From contig NZ_CP064786.1 in NCBI RefSeq assembly GCF_017094485.1, positions 2,856,788-2,920,787 of the forward strand: a stretch of DNA of 64,000 nt, in the 5' to 3' direction. Positions 50,790 to 59,228 of the stretch are shown here, piece by piece; position 1 is the first letter of the stretch; each line of letters opens with the position of its first letter. The translations under genes and the position numbers were made by a program. The notes below the pieces were generated by a model. That model ran no database searches and had not been told where the DNA came from. It worked only from the letters and a program-made list of their open reading frames with translations. The stretch comes from Natranaeroarchaeum sulfidigenes (lineage in GTDB: Archaea > Halobacteriota > Halobacteria > Halobacteriales > Natronoarchaeaceae).

Positions 50790-51395
50790 TCACTCGTCCC
50801 CAGCCGCTCGTACGTCGGTCACGTGCGTCTGCTCGTGATCAGGGAATACCTCGCCGATCGCATCGGAGCCATATTCGTCCCCCAGTAGCGCACGCAGTTC
50901 CGCCTCGTAGTCCGAACGGGAAATCTGCTCGCTCGGCCCGACCGTGACGTCGAGCGTCGCGTCGACGATGCGGTCGACCGCGCCCCGTCCGAAGCCTGAA
51001 AGCGGCGCGATGTAGTCGATCCCATGACGGTCTTCGAGGCTCTGGGCCTGTGCACGCGACACCGAAGGGACACGGTCGTCACGGCGTGTTCCATCAGCGA
51101 CGGCGTCAAAATCCATCTCGGCGACGGATTCGAGGGCGTGAACGTGGACGTCCTGAATGGCGTTTCGTGGATAGCCATCCTCGCGCATCTGCTCGACAGC
51201 CTCGTGGGCAACTGACTCGTCGAGTTCGACGCGCTCGAAGGAATACGCAAGCGTTTCGGCGGTGTCGCGAGCGTGTTGCCAGTCGTCGGTGACGCCGAAA
51301 TGGGCGGTGACCAGCGTCAGGTCGTAAAACTCGTCGAGCAACAGGGCGGCGAGCGTGGAATCTTTTCCACCGCTAAAGAGGAGGCCGAGTCGCAT
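50790..51395 (-). CDS. PP-loop ATP-pyrophosphatase-family protein
   Basis: A 201-residue protein with the N-terminal PP-loop SGGKDST (8-14) that binds ATP as in thiouridylases, queuosine-pathway and diphthamide synthases. AVADGTRRDDRVPSVSRAQAQSLEDRHGIDYIAPLSGFGR is a second conserved block. The substrate is unknown. It starts 1 nt after the PDCD5-like gene, in an operon with S19e, so tRNA or ribosome modification is a fair guess. Confidence 0.86.
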   Translation of the reverse strand: MRLGLLFSGGKDSTLAALLLDEFYDLTLVTAHFGVTDDWQHARDTAETLAYSFERVELDESVAHEAVEQMREDGYPRNAIQDVHVHALESVAEMDFDAVADGTRRDDRVPSVSRAQAQSLEDRHGIDYIAPLSGFGRGAVDRIVDATLDVTVGPSEQISRSDYEAELRALLGDEYGSDAIGEVFPDHEQTHVTDVRAAGDE

Positions 51396-51396
51396 C

Positions 51397-51750
51397 CTAC
51401 CGCCGCCGGATGTTGAAGCTCTGGGAGTCAGGTTTGAGCTCTTCGAGCAGGTCTTTCATCTGGTCCTCGTCGATCTGTCCCTGTACGCGACCGCTCTGGG
51501 CGAGCGCGACGACCTGCCGTTCGACCTGCTCGCCGAAGTCCGGCTTGGACATCTTGACAGTGTTGAGTCGCTTTCGTGCGCCATCAGTGAGATGCTGACG
51601 AAGCATCGCCTGTTTCTGGGCGTCGGCCTGCTCCTGTCGCGCCTGCTGGGCCTCCGCGGCGTCGCCGCCACTCTGTTGTTGTTCTTTGAGCTGTTCCATC
51701 TTCTTCTGACGGATCTCGTCGAGTCGGTCCTCGTCGGGGTTGCCACTCAT
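51397..51750 (-). CDS. PDCD5-like DNA-binding protein
   Basis: A 117-residue helical protein of the archaeal PDCD5/TFAR19 family. Residues 1-45 are a charged coiled coil; the core is [60 protein letters not shown], the standard three-helix bundle. It probably binds nucleic acid. Located between rps19e and the PP-loop gene, as in many archaea. Confidence 0.95.
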   Translation of the reverse strand: MSGNPDEDRLDEIRQKKMEQLKEQQQSGGDAAEAQQARQEQADAQKQAMLRQHLTDGARKRLNTVKMSKPDFGEQVERQVVALAQSGRVQGQIDEDQMKDLLEELKPDSQSFNIRRR

Positions 51751-51878
51751 GTCTGTCTAGACGATGCTTCGCTGGCGGCAAAATCATTACGGACGCGTCA
51801 GGAAAAGGGCGGGCGGACCGCTCGACGGTGAAGCGACTAGGCGAAAGCGGAGGGTGACAGAACGAAACTACGGGACGT

Positions 51879-52328
51879 TTACGCGTACTTTTCGAGTTCG
51901 GGGCGATCGAGATCCTCGAGTACGGCGTCGGCGGTATCGGTGAGGAGGCTCTCGCCCTCGGGTGTGATGCGTCGACCTTCGCCGTCAGCCGTGGTGACGA
52001 GGTCCTCGTCTTCGAGCTGCTGGAGGATCGTTCGGATAACGTTCTGGCTGCCGTCGACGCGCTTGTCGGGGGCGACGCGGTAGCGGTTCGAGCCGTTCTT
52101 CGAACCACCGTATTCGGTGGAAAGACGCTCGACACCGACGGGGCCGCTGATCGCGACCTTGCGGAGAAGGCTGGCGGCGCGGGTGGCCCAGAAGTCCTCC
52201 TGTTCTGGCGGCAGTTCGGCGTCGACGCCGGTCGTGGCGAACTCGGCCCAGTCGGGTTCTTCGATCTCGATCTCCTCGGCGAGCGCCTCGATGAGCGCGT
52301 CCGCAGGTACGTCGTACAGCGTTGTCAT
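51879..52328 (-). CDS. rps19e: 30S ribosomal protein S19e
   Basis: A 149-residue archaeal/eukaryotic small-subunit protein. TTLYDVPADALIEALAEEI, FWATRAASLLRKVAISGPVGVERLSTEYGG and the winged-helix end ITPEGESLL are characteristic. It leads the operon S19e, PDCD5-like, PP-loop (gaps 128 and 1 nt). Confidence 0.96.
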   Translation of the reverse strand: MTTLYDVPADALIEALAEEIEIEEPDWAEFATTGVDAELPPEQEDFWATRAASLLRKVAISGPVGVERLSTEYGGSKNGSNRYRVAPDKRVDGSQNVIRTILQQLEDEDLVTTADGEGRRITPEGESLLTDTADAVLEDLDRPELEKYA

Positions 52329-52385
52329 AGGGATTTCTTCCCTGCCGCGCCATTTAAGACCATCGTATCGTGGTCGTGCCGGCGT

Positions 52386-53366
52386 TCAGGCGCTCGTGGT
52401 GTGGGAATCGAACTCGTAGGAGACACCGGTTAGCTCCACAGAGATCCTCCAGAGTTTACGGGCGAGTTCGCGATCGTACGAGGCCTCACTTGAGCGCTGT
52501 CGCTCGGGGTACCCACGCATATTAAGGAGACCGCCGGGCCCGATGTACTCGCCCCCCTCGATATCGGCGGCGGTAGCGGCGTACAACAGTGGTAGCGAGC
52601 CTCGCTCGGATGGCTGAGCGAACAGCCGATTTGCCAGCGAGGCGAGCCGTTCTCTGATGGCCGACCCCGACAGCTTCGGCCCGCGCCGCTGGAGGTTCGT
52701 ATCGGCGTAGCCGGGATGGCAGGTGAGACTCGTCACGTTCATCCCGGCGTCGTCGAGCCGCCGGTTCAGCTCGTACGCGAAGAGGACGTTCGCGAGTTTG
52801 CTCCGGCCGTACGCGTCCCACTTGTCGTACGAGTGCTTTGCGTCTTCGCCCGCAATACGGGAGACGAGACGCTCCGGATCGATCTCCCCGCGTTCGTGGA
52901 TCTCACTGGCGTGTGTGACAACACGGCTTTCGGCGTCAGGGGCGGCGAGCAGATCGAGCAACTGTTCCGTGAGTGCGAAGTGCCCGAGGTGGTTGACGCC
53001 GAACTGGCGCTCGAACCCGTCCGCCGTTTCGCGGTACGGAATCGCCATCACGCCGGCGTTGTTACAGAGAACGTCGAGTTCGTTGTAGGCTTCCTGGAGG
53101 CGATCGGCGAACGCCTCGATCGAATCGAGATCGGCGAGATCACAGCGTTCGACGACCAGGTCGGCGTCCGGAACCTCCGTCAGGATCTCGTCCCGGGCCC
53201 GTTCTCCACGTCCGCGGTCCCGACAGGCCATCACGACCTCGCCGCCCTTGCGTGCGAACGCTTTCGTCGCCTCGAAACCGAGCCCGCTGTTCGCGCCAGT
53301 GATGACGATCCGTCTCCCGGACTGATTCGGCATGTTCTCTATCGTCCATTGATCCGCCGCTGACAT
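52386..53366 (-). CDS. Short-chain dehydrogenase/reductase (retinol-dehydrogenase-like)
   Basis: A 326-residue SDR. The cofactor motif TGANSGLG, DVLCNNAGVM and catalytic YGRSK are intact, followed by THASEIHERGEI in the substrate loop. Sequence type matches the RDH/WWOX-like group with a longer C-terminal extension. Substrate unknown. The start MSAADQWTIENMPNQ is kept, though a later Met at residue 12 is possible. Confidence 0.9.
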   Translation of the reverse strand: MSAADQWTIENMPNQSGRRIVITGANSGLGFEATKAFARKGGEVVMACRDRGRGERARDEILTEVPDADLVVERCDLADLDSIEAFADRLQEAYNELDVLCNNAGVMAIPYRETADGFERQFGVNHLGHFALTEQLLDLLAAPDAESRVVTHASEIHERGEIDPERLVSRIAGEDAKHSYDKWDAYGRSKLANVLFAYELNRRLDDAGMNVTSLTCHPGYADTNLQRRGPKLSGSAIRERLASLANRLFAQPSERGSLPLLYAATAADIEGGEYIGPGGLLNMRGYPERQRSSEASYDRELARKLWRISVELTGVSYEFDSHTTSA

Positions 53367-53490
53367 TTCGAGCCCGTATGGACTACGTCAGCTAAACGCT
53401 TTGGTGGACCTACCTGACAGCGAACGGACCGGTAGCCGCTACGTTCGGTCTGCGTGACGGACGGCTAGCAGCGAACCGACATCGATCGCG

Positions 53491-53500
53491 TCGCTTTTTG
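53491..53500 (+). promoter_or_regulatory. TATA-like box for thiL
   Basis: GCTTTTTGTA lies about 28 nt before ATG 53524. Confidence 0.5.
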
Positions 53501-53523
53501 TACCGCCCCGGAAAGTACTCGAC

Positions 53524-54396
53524 ATGGACGAGCGCGCCGCGCTGTCGATGCTCGAAACCGAACTAGAAGCCGCCGGAGACGACGCCGCCGTCGTCGGCGA
53601 GCAGGTCATCACGACCGACATGCTCCACGAGCGGTCCGACTTCCCCGACGGCACGAGCCGGTACACAGCAGGCTGGCGCGCGGTCGGTGCGTCGCTGTCG
53701 GACGTCGCCGCGATGGGGGCAACGGCGACGGCCGCGGTCGCCGTCTACGCCACACCCGAGTTCGATCGGGCTGAACTCACCGAGTTCGTCGAGGGAGCCC
53801 GGCACGTCTGCGAGGCGGTCGGCGGGGCCTACGTTGGGGGCGATCTCGACACCCACGTCGAGTTTACTGTTGCGACGACCGCGATCGGCCGAACCGACGA
53901 TCCGGTACTGCGGAGCGGTGCAGAGCCGGGTGATGCAGTCTGTGTGACAGGAGCGTTTGGCCGGAGCGCCGCCGGACTGGAGCTGTTTCGGGTGGGAGAT
54001 GTAGAGCGCGGGAACGAGCTCTTCCAGTTCACTCCCAGGATAGCCGCAGGGAGAGCGCTCGCGCCGGACGCAACGGCCATGATGGATTCGAGCGACGGGC
54101 TTGCACGCTCGCTCCACCAGATGGCCGAGAAAAGCGACTGTGGGTTCGAGATCGAGTTCGACGCCGTCCCGGTTGCAGACGCCGTTGAGGAGGTAGTGGA
54201 CAGTGAGGACGAGCGCCGCGAAGCAGCCCTCTTTTTTGGCGAGGACTTCGAGCTCGTGTTCACGGTGCCCGAGGATGCCATCGACAGTCTCGCCGAGCGA
54301 TCACCGGCACCGATCAGTCGGATCGGTCGGGTGACAGAGCAGAACGTGCTGCTCGACGGGGATTCACTGCCGGACCGGGGCTACACACACGGCTGA
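53524..54396 (+). CDS. thiL: Thiamine-monophosphate kinase
   Basis: A 290-residue PurM-like ATPase converting thiamine monophosphate to the diphosphate cofactor. Motifs: VVGEQVITTDMLHERSDFP, VGASLSDVAAMGATATAAV, YVGGDLDTH, MDSSDGLARSLHQMAEKS and LFFGEDFELVFT. Magnesium-binding aspartates are retained. It converges on a site-2 protease gene, 8 nt between stops. Confidence 0.95.
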   Translation: MDERAALSMLETELEAAGDDAAVVGEQVITTDMLHERSDFPDGTSRYTAGWRAVGASLSDVAAMGATATAAVAVYATPEFDRAELTEFVEGARHVCEAVGGAYVGGDLDTHVEFTVATTAIGRTDDPVLRSGAEPGDAVCVTGAFGRSAAGLELFRVGDVERGNELFQFTPRIAAGRALAPDATAMMDSSDGLARSLHQMAEKSDCGFEIEFDAVPVADAVEEVVDSEDERREAALFFGEDFELVFTVPEDAIDSLAERSPAPISRIGRVTEQNVLLDGDSLPDRGYTHG

Positions 54397-54404
54397 ATCG
54401 CCAG

Positions 54405-55526
54405 TCAGCCGATAACCTCGAACGGGACCGGCGTGAAACACAGCGCTGCAAGGAAGAACGTAACCATACCGACAGCCATGCGTTTCGGGCCGAGTGACGC
54501 TTCCGAAAGGGGTTGTGCCGGTCCGGCAGCGACAAAAAACAGCGCTATCAGCCCCCAGAACAGCCAGATGAAGGAGCCAGCGAAGCTCACACCGGCGCCG
54601 TAGTAGAGGTATCCGGCGAGGCCGAACAGCGCCCACGGTACCAGAGCGGCCGCCGCTTCCATCTTCCGGCCGAACATAGCTCGGGAGATGTGGCCACCGT
54701 CGAGCTGGCCAACCGGGATCATGTTCAGGAAGGTGATGAACATGCCGACCCACCCACCGATGACGACCGGATGGACGCTCCGCATCGGATCGTCGGCGTA
54801 TAGTGACTCGCCGAGTGCACTGGCGAGGAGCTCCAGCAGTGGCGGGTGTCCGAGCATGACTGTAATCCCGTCGTCGCTTTCGGCGAACTCCGCTGGAACC
54901 GTCATCGGGTCGAGCGTCAGTCCGATCGCGGTAACGATCACGGTCGCAACGAGGCCCGCAAGCGGCCCGGCAACGCCGATATCGAACTGAGCACGTCGAT
55001 CCGGGATCGGTCCGCTCATTTTGATAACTGCTCCTGCCGTTCCAATGATCGAAGGAATCGGAATAAAATACGGCAGGGTCGCGTTGACGCCGTGGTATCG
55101 ACTCATTACGTAGTGCCCCAGTTCGTGGATTCCGAGCACAGTGAGCAACGCGACGGTAAACGGCCAGGCATCTAGTATGGCAAAGACGCCATCTGACGGA
55201 TCGATGTGAAACCAGAGCGCGCCCGCGATCAGCGTCGAGATGATCGTCGCGAGCAACAGTACGACGTTCGTCCACGGGATTCCATCCATCCCGGTATCGA
55301 TCGGTTCCGCGACGATGACGTCGGTCCGCCCACGTCTACTGAAGCTAATCCTGTATCCGGCGTCGTTGAACACCGGCCACAGTTCGCGAAGCAGATGCTC
55401 GTAGGATACAAGCGGTACTCCGTAGTACTCGATTCGGTCGTCCTCGGTACGTACTTCGTGGACGTGAAAGCGACCAGTAAGAGCCGATAGTGGCGGGCCA
55501 GCATCGGGCGACTCCGTCGCGTGCAT
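54405..55526 (-). CDS. Site-2 protease (M50) without PDZ
   Basis: A 373-residue intramembrane zinc protease. HELGH at 134-138 and LDGGH at 275-279 are the metal site; about six helices surround them. The N-terminal 80 residues (RTEDDRIEYYGVPLVSYEHLLREL) form a soluble cytoplasmic domain. No PDZ is visible. It could release membrane-bound regulators in envelope stress. A second, PDZ-containing site-2 protease is at 61013. Confidence 0.93.
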   Translation of the reverse strand: MHATESPDAGPPLSALTGRFHVHEVRTEDDRIEYYGVPLVSYEHLLRELWPVFNDAGYRISFSRRGRTDVIVAEPIDTGMDGIPWTNVVLLLATIISTLIAGALWFHIDPSDGVFAILDAWPFTVALLTVLGIHELGHYVMSRYHGVNATLPYFIPIPSIIGTAGAVIKMSGPIPDRRAQFDIGVAGPLAGLVATVIVTAIGLTLDPMTVPAEFAESDDGITVMLGHPPLLELLASALGESLYADDPMRSVHPVVIGGWVGMFITFLNMIPVGQLDGGHISRAMFGRKMEAAAALVPWALFGLAGYLYYGAGVSFAGSFIWLFWGLIALFFVAAGPAQPLSEASLGPKRMAVGMVTFFLAALCFTPVPFEVIG

Positions 55527-55587
55527 CTATTCGATCATAATGCTCGCCACGGTTAAAGAGTCCACGGCGCGGGGACGGGCAACAGGG

Positions 55588-55848
55588 TCACGCGGGTTCG
55601 ACACGCCACGTCGTCGCGCTCGTGTACGACCATTTTTCGACTTCCAGGTCTGGACAGGAATCCCGAAGCTTGACCATCAGGGCACCGATCTCCTTAGGCG
55701 AGAGGCCGACCTCGTCCGCGATGAACTTGCCCTTGAAGTAGAGTTCGCCATCGTTAGCTTTCTCCGCAAGGTACTCGCGAAGGCGCTCTTCTTTGGTGCG
55801 GTTATTTTGCGGATCGTCGTTCGTGGAGGGCTGTGGAGTTGCGCTCAT
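55588..55848 (-). CDS. DUF7123-like winged-helix protein
   Basis: An 86-residue protein: KEERLREYLAEKANDGELYFKGKFIADEVGLSPKEIGALMVKLRDS fits a small winged helix, followed by WSYTSATTWRVEPA as a wing. The N-terminus is polar and low in complexity. A TATA-like CCTTTATAAC lies at 55886-55895. Likely a DNA-binding regulator; target unknown. Starts at ATG 55848; an in-frame start at 55875 is possible. Confidence 0.8.
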   Translation of the reverse strand: MSATPQPSTNDDPQNNRTKEERLREYLAEKANDGELYFKGKFIADEVGLSPKEIGALMVKLRDSCPDLEVEKWSYTSATTWRVEPA

Positions 55849-56137
55849 TGATACCACCTGATTCCATCTAACCATCCGGGATATGTTATAAAGGAAGGTT
55901 ACTTCGACCTGTTTCGGCCCGATTTGCCGATTTTGCCAACAATAGCAGACGTTTTATCGCCCGACGCGATATTTCATAACTCCCTCAAAGCAGCTAAGAC
56001 GTTTTAAAACCACCTCTAAGTCAGTAATAGTGTATTTCTATGCGATAGTCAATTACTAACTGACACGAGAGGATAACGACGAGATCGAAGGCTCCCGGCT
56101 AGCTTCTGGCCCGGGCTGGCACCGCGGCCGCGAACTC
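55849..56137. other. AT-rich intergenic region upstream of DUF7123-like gene
   Basis: 289 bp without a supported gene. It holds a minus-strand TATA-like box near 55886-55895, two copies of AGACGTTTTA at 55947-55956 and 55997-56006 (50 bp apart), a GTTTTAAAAC palindrome at 56001-56010 and a loose inverted repeat (GTCAGTAAT at 56020, ATTACTAACTGAC at 56052). Base composition is clearly more AT-rich than the surroundings. Confidence 0.5.
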
Positions 56138-56968
56138 CTACTCCCGCTGATGGACCCAGAACTCCTCGTCAACCGTGACCTCTTTTTTGAACAGCGGCAC
56201 TTCGTCCTTGAGGCGGTTGATCCCATCTTCGACGGTGCGGAACGCCTCCTCGCGATGCCCAGCGAGGACGACGACGAAGACGATGTCCTCGCCGTACTCG
56301 ATGACGCCGGTCCGGTGATGCAATAGCACACGCTGGACGCCCTCGCGGGCCTCCAGTTCCTCACGGATCGTCGCCATCCGATCGTCGGCAACGCCGTCGT
56401 ACTTCTCGAACTGCAGGTACTCCGTCGGGGCGTCATCGTCGGCGTCTTTCGCTCTGACGCGCCCGGTGAACGTGGCGATCGCGCCCGCGCGTTCGGCTTC
56501 CGGCGCGCGTTTTGCGCTCGCTACGAGCGATTCGAGCGACTCGAACGGTTCGAGTTCCTCGATCCGCTCGACAACGGAGGAGATATCGATAGCGGCGGCG
56601 TCTTCGCCACGGGCAATGGCAGTGCCCGTATGCTCTCGACCTGCGAGTACCACTTGCGGGAGATCCGCCTCGCTATACCCTTCGACAACTGTGTAGTCGT
56701 GGGCTATCGACAGTTCTGCGAGCGTCCCGTCAAGCGTCCGTTCTTCGCCGGTAGCGAACCAGCCATCGTCATCGGTCACTCCGTAGGTTGTCTCTGCACC
56801 GGCGTTCCGGTGGCGGTGTGTGTCCTTTCCGTCAGTATCTATCTCTGGGGCGTGGGTCATGCGTTTGATCGTCGCGACCCGACCACGCTCGCTCAGTCGG
56901 TCGACGATCCGTTCGACGAGCGTTGTCTTTCCCGAGTCCGAGGGACCGACGACACCAAGTAGTTGCAT
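56138..56968 (-). CDS. moaE: MobB-MoaE fusion: molybdopterin synthase large subunit
   Basis: A 276-residue fusion. Residues 1-140 are a MobB-type GTP-binding domain with P-loop GPSDSGKTT (8-16). Residues about 150-276 are MoaE: GAIATFTGRVRAKDADDD, TEYLQFEKYDG and the catalytic lysine region RLKDEVPLFKKEV. The product catalyses sulfur insertion into precursor Z with a SAMP/MoaD-type carrier charged by UbaA (14943). Fusion of MobB to MoaE is known in haloarchaea. It starts divergent from the CNNM gene. Confidence 0.93.
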   Translation of the reverse strand: MQLLGVVGPSDSGKTTLVERIVDRLSERGRVATIKRMTHAPEIDTDGKDTHRHRNAGAETTYGVTDDDGWFATGEERTLDGTLAELSIAHDYTVVEGYSEADLPQVVLAGREHTGTAIARGEDAAAIDISSVVERIEELEPFESLESLVASAKRAPEAERAGAIATFTGRVRAKDADDDAPTEYLQFEKYDGVADDRMATIREELEAREGVQRVLLHHRTGVIEYGEDIVFVVVLAGHREEAFRTVEDGINRLKDEVPLFKKEVTVDEEFWVHQRE

Positions 56969-57061
56969 ACGTCACCCCACGGTTGCCCGGGGTTTGTACG
57001 TTCTGGAGCATGCGCCGACCATCGAGTGAAACTATACGGCTGGAACCGGAACGTTTCCGCA

Positions 57062-58441
57062 ATGATGCCGTTCGTATCCGATCCGGTCGTACTCGATCTA
57101 CTGTCGACGGTGCTCGCCGGGGGAGCGCCACCGGTCGACGGTGCAGTCGACGTGTTGTCACGTGAAGCAGTGACAGCGGGTGGAATCCTCGCAATTGTCG
57201 TACTGATCGGCCTCTCGGCCTTCTTTGCCTCCTCGGAGATCGCTATCTTCTCTCTCGGGAACCACCGCGTCAGCGCGCTCGTCGAGGAGGGTGCTCGCGG
57301 AGCGAGGACACTCGAAGCCCTGAAATCGAAGCCGAGACGACTGCTGGTGACGATTCTGGTCGGAAACAACATCGCCAATATCGCGATGTCCTCGATCGCG
57401 ACTGGTCTGCTCGGCATGTATTTCGACGGCGGACAGGCCGTCCTCATCGCCACGTTCGGGATCACGTCGATCGTCCTGCTGTTCGGCGAGAGCGCACCCA
57501 AATCCTATGCCGTCGAAAACAGCGAATCGTGGGCCCTGCGGATATCAAGGCCCCTGAAACTGTCCGAATATCTGCTCTTTCCGCTGATCGTTATCTTCGA
57601 CAGGTTGACGCGGATCATCAACCGGCTCATGGGAAGCGAGGGGAACTTCGAGAACGCCTACGTCACGCGCTCGGAGATTCAGGACATGATCGAGACGGGC
57701 GAGCGCGAGGGCGTCCTGGAGGCCGACGAACACGAGATGCTCCAGCGGATTCTCCGGTTTCGCAACCGGATCGCCAAGGAGGTGATGGTGCCCCGTCTCG
57801 ATGTCGTCGGCGTCCCCGCCGAGGCGAGTGTCGAGGAGGCAGTCGACGTCGCAATCGAAAGCGGCTACTCCCGGCTTCCGGTGTACGAGGGGACGCTCGA
57901 CGACGTGGTCGGCGTCGTGGAAGTGAACGACCTTGTCGATGCGAGCGGTAACGGCGAAAACCTGACCGCACGTGATGTCGCAATCGATCCCTACATCGTC
58001 CCGGAATCGAAAGACGTCGACGAGATCCTGACCGAGCTCCGGGAGGATCGACGCAGACTGGCGATCGTCGTCGACGAGTTCGGCACGACCGCCGGAATCG
58101 TCACCATGGAGGATATCGTCGAGGAGATCATCGGCGAGGTGCTCGGCAAGACCGAACAGGTGCCGATCCGGTGGCTCGCCGAGAACGTCGTACTCGTCCG
58201 GGGGGAGGTGAACGTCCACGAAGTCAACGAGGCGCTCGATATCGAGCTACCGGAGGGCGGCGAGTTCGAGTCGATTGCTGGTTTCGTGTTCGACCGGGCG
58301 GGACGCCTCGTCGAGGAGGGCGAGACGGTTACACACGACGGGGTGAAACTGGTCGTCCAGACCGCGGAGAACAACCGAATTCTGGAGGTTCGGGTCGAGC
58401 TTCCGAAGGAGCAAGTCCCGGACGAGAGTGACGAACAGTAA
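57062..58441 (+). CDS. CNNM/CorC-family transporter-like protein (hemolysin C type)
   Basis: A 459-residue membrane protein. A CNNM/DUF21 domain with about four helices (LAIVVLIGLSAFFASSEIAIFSLGNHRVSAL, LLVTILVGNNIANIAMSSIATGLL) is followed by a CBS pair (about 215-345, MVPRLDVVGVPAEASVEEA, SRLPVYEGTLDDVVGVV) and a CorC_HlyC domain (ENVVLVRGEVNVHEVNEAL). Relatives export magnesium or other divalent cations. ATG 57062 and 57065 both possible. Confidence 0.93.
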   Translation: MMPFVSDPVVLDLLSTVLAGGAPPVDGAVDVLSREAVTAGGILAIVVLIGLSAFFASSEIAIFSLGNHRVSALVEEGARGARTLEALKSKPRRLLVTILVGNNIANIAMSSIATGLLGMYFDGGQAVLIATFGITSIVLLFGESAPKSYAVENSESWALRISRPLKLSEYLLFPLIVIFDRLTRIINRLMGSEGNFENAYVTRSEIQDMIETGEREGVLEADEHEMLQRILRFRNRIAKEVMVPRLDVVGVPAEASVEEAVDVAIESGYSRLPVYEGTLDDVVGVVEVNDLVDASGNGENLTARDVAIDPYIVPESKDVDEILTELREDRRRLAIVVDEFGTTAGIVTMEDIVEEIIGEVLGKTEQVPIRWLAENVVLVRGEVNVHEVNEALDIELPEGGEFESIAGFVFDRAGRLVEEGETVTHDGVKLVVQTAENNRILEVRVELPKEQVPDESDEQ

Positions 58442-58467
58442 CACCCACGGAACGCCGGACTTGGCAA

Positions 58468-58475
58468 CCCTTAAG
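58468..58475 (+). promoter_or_regulatory. TATA-like box for pyrH-lysS
   Basis: CCCTTAAG lies about 30 nt before ATG 58503. Confidence 0.45.
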
Positions 58476-58502
58476 ACTGCAACAGGGGTATCGTGGAGTA
58501 GT

Positions 58503-59228
58503 ATGAAAGTGGTCGTTTCTATCGGCGGGAGCGTACTCGCGCCGGATCTGGGGGCCGAACGGATCCGCGAGCACGCCGCCGTCATCGAGGGACTGGTCGA
58601 GGACGGCTGTACCGTCGGTGCAGTTGTCGGCGGCGGCACCGTCGCGCGCGAGTATATCGGTACTGCACGGGATCTGGGCGCGAACGAGATGAGACTCGAC
58701 GAGATCGGGATCGATGTCACACGTCTGAACGCACGTCTCCTGATCTCCGCATTGGGACAAGAAGCCGTACCCTCGCCCGCCAAAACCTACGAGGAGGCGG
58801 GCGAAGCGATCCGGCGCGGTGACATCTGTGTGATGGGTGGCGTTGCTCCGGCACAGACGACCGATGCCGTCAGCGCGGCTCTCGCGGAGTACGTCGACGC
58901 CGACCTGCTGGTCTACGCCACCAGCGTTCCCGGCGTCTACAGCGCCGATCCGAACGAAACCGATGACGCGACGAAACACGAGCGGCTTTCGGCGGCGGAA
59001 CTCGTCGACGTGATCGCCGGGATCGAGATGAACGCAGGGAGTTCGGCACCGGTCGACCTGCTCGCCGCGAAGGTGATCCAACGGTCCGGGATGCGAACCA
59101 TCGTTCTGGACGGTACGAAGCCCGAACGCATCTCGGGAGCGGTCCGCTACGGCGATCATGAGGGGACCGACGTGATCCCAGAGGGCGCAGGCGATGAACC
59201 GACCTACTGGGCCGACGAGGAGCGATGA
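58503..59228 (+). CDS. pyrH: UMP kinase, archaeal type
   Basis: A 241-residue amino-acid-kinase-fold enzyme phosphorylating UMP. Motifs: MKVVVSIGGSVLAPD, VVGGGTVAREYI, MRLDEIGIDVTRLNA, VYATSVPGVYSADPN and MNAGSSAPVDLLAA. The length and lack of an N-terminal extension suit archaeal PyrH. lysS overlaps its end by 4 nt (ATGA), a typical haloarchaeal pyrH-lysS pair. Confidence 0.95.
   Translation: MKVVVSIGGSVLAPDLGAERIREHAAVIEGLVEDGCTVGAVVGGGTVAREYIGTARDLGANEMRLDEIGIDVTRLNARLLISALGQEAVPSPAKTYEEAGEAIRRGDICVMGGVAPAQTTDAVSAALAEYVDADLLVYATSVPGVYSADPNETDDATKHERLSAAELVDVIAGIEMNAGSSAPVDLLAAKVIQRSGMRTIVLDGTKPERISGAVRYGDHEGTDVIPEGAGDEPTYWADEER

Noticed and set aside
52386-52425. GTTCGATTC-like tRNA T-loop on the minus strand
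   Set aside because: The flanking bases do not form a T-stem and no cloverleaf can be drawn; it is the 3' coding end of the SDR gene.
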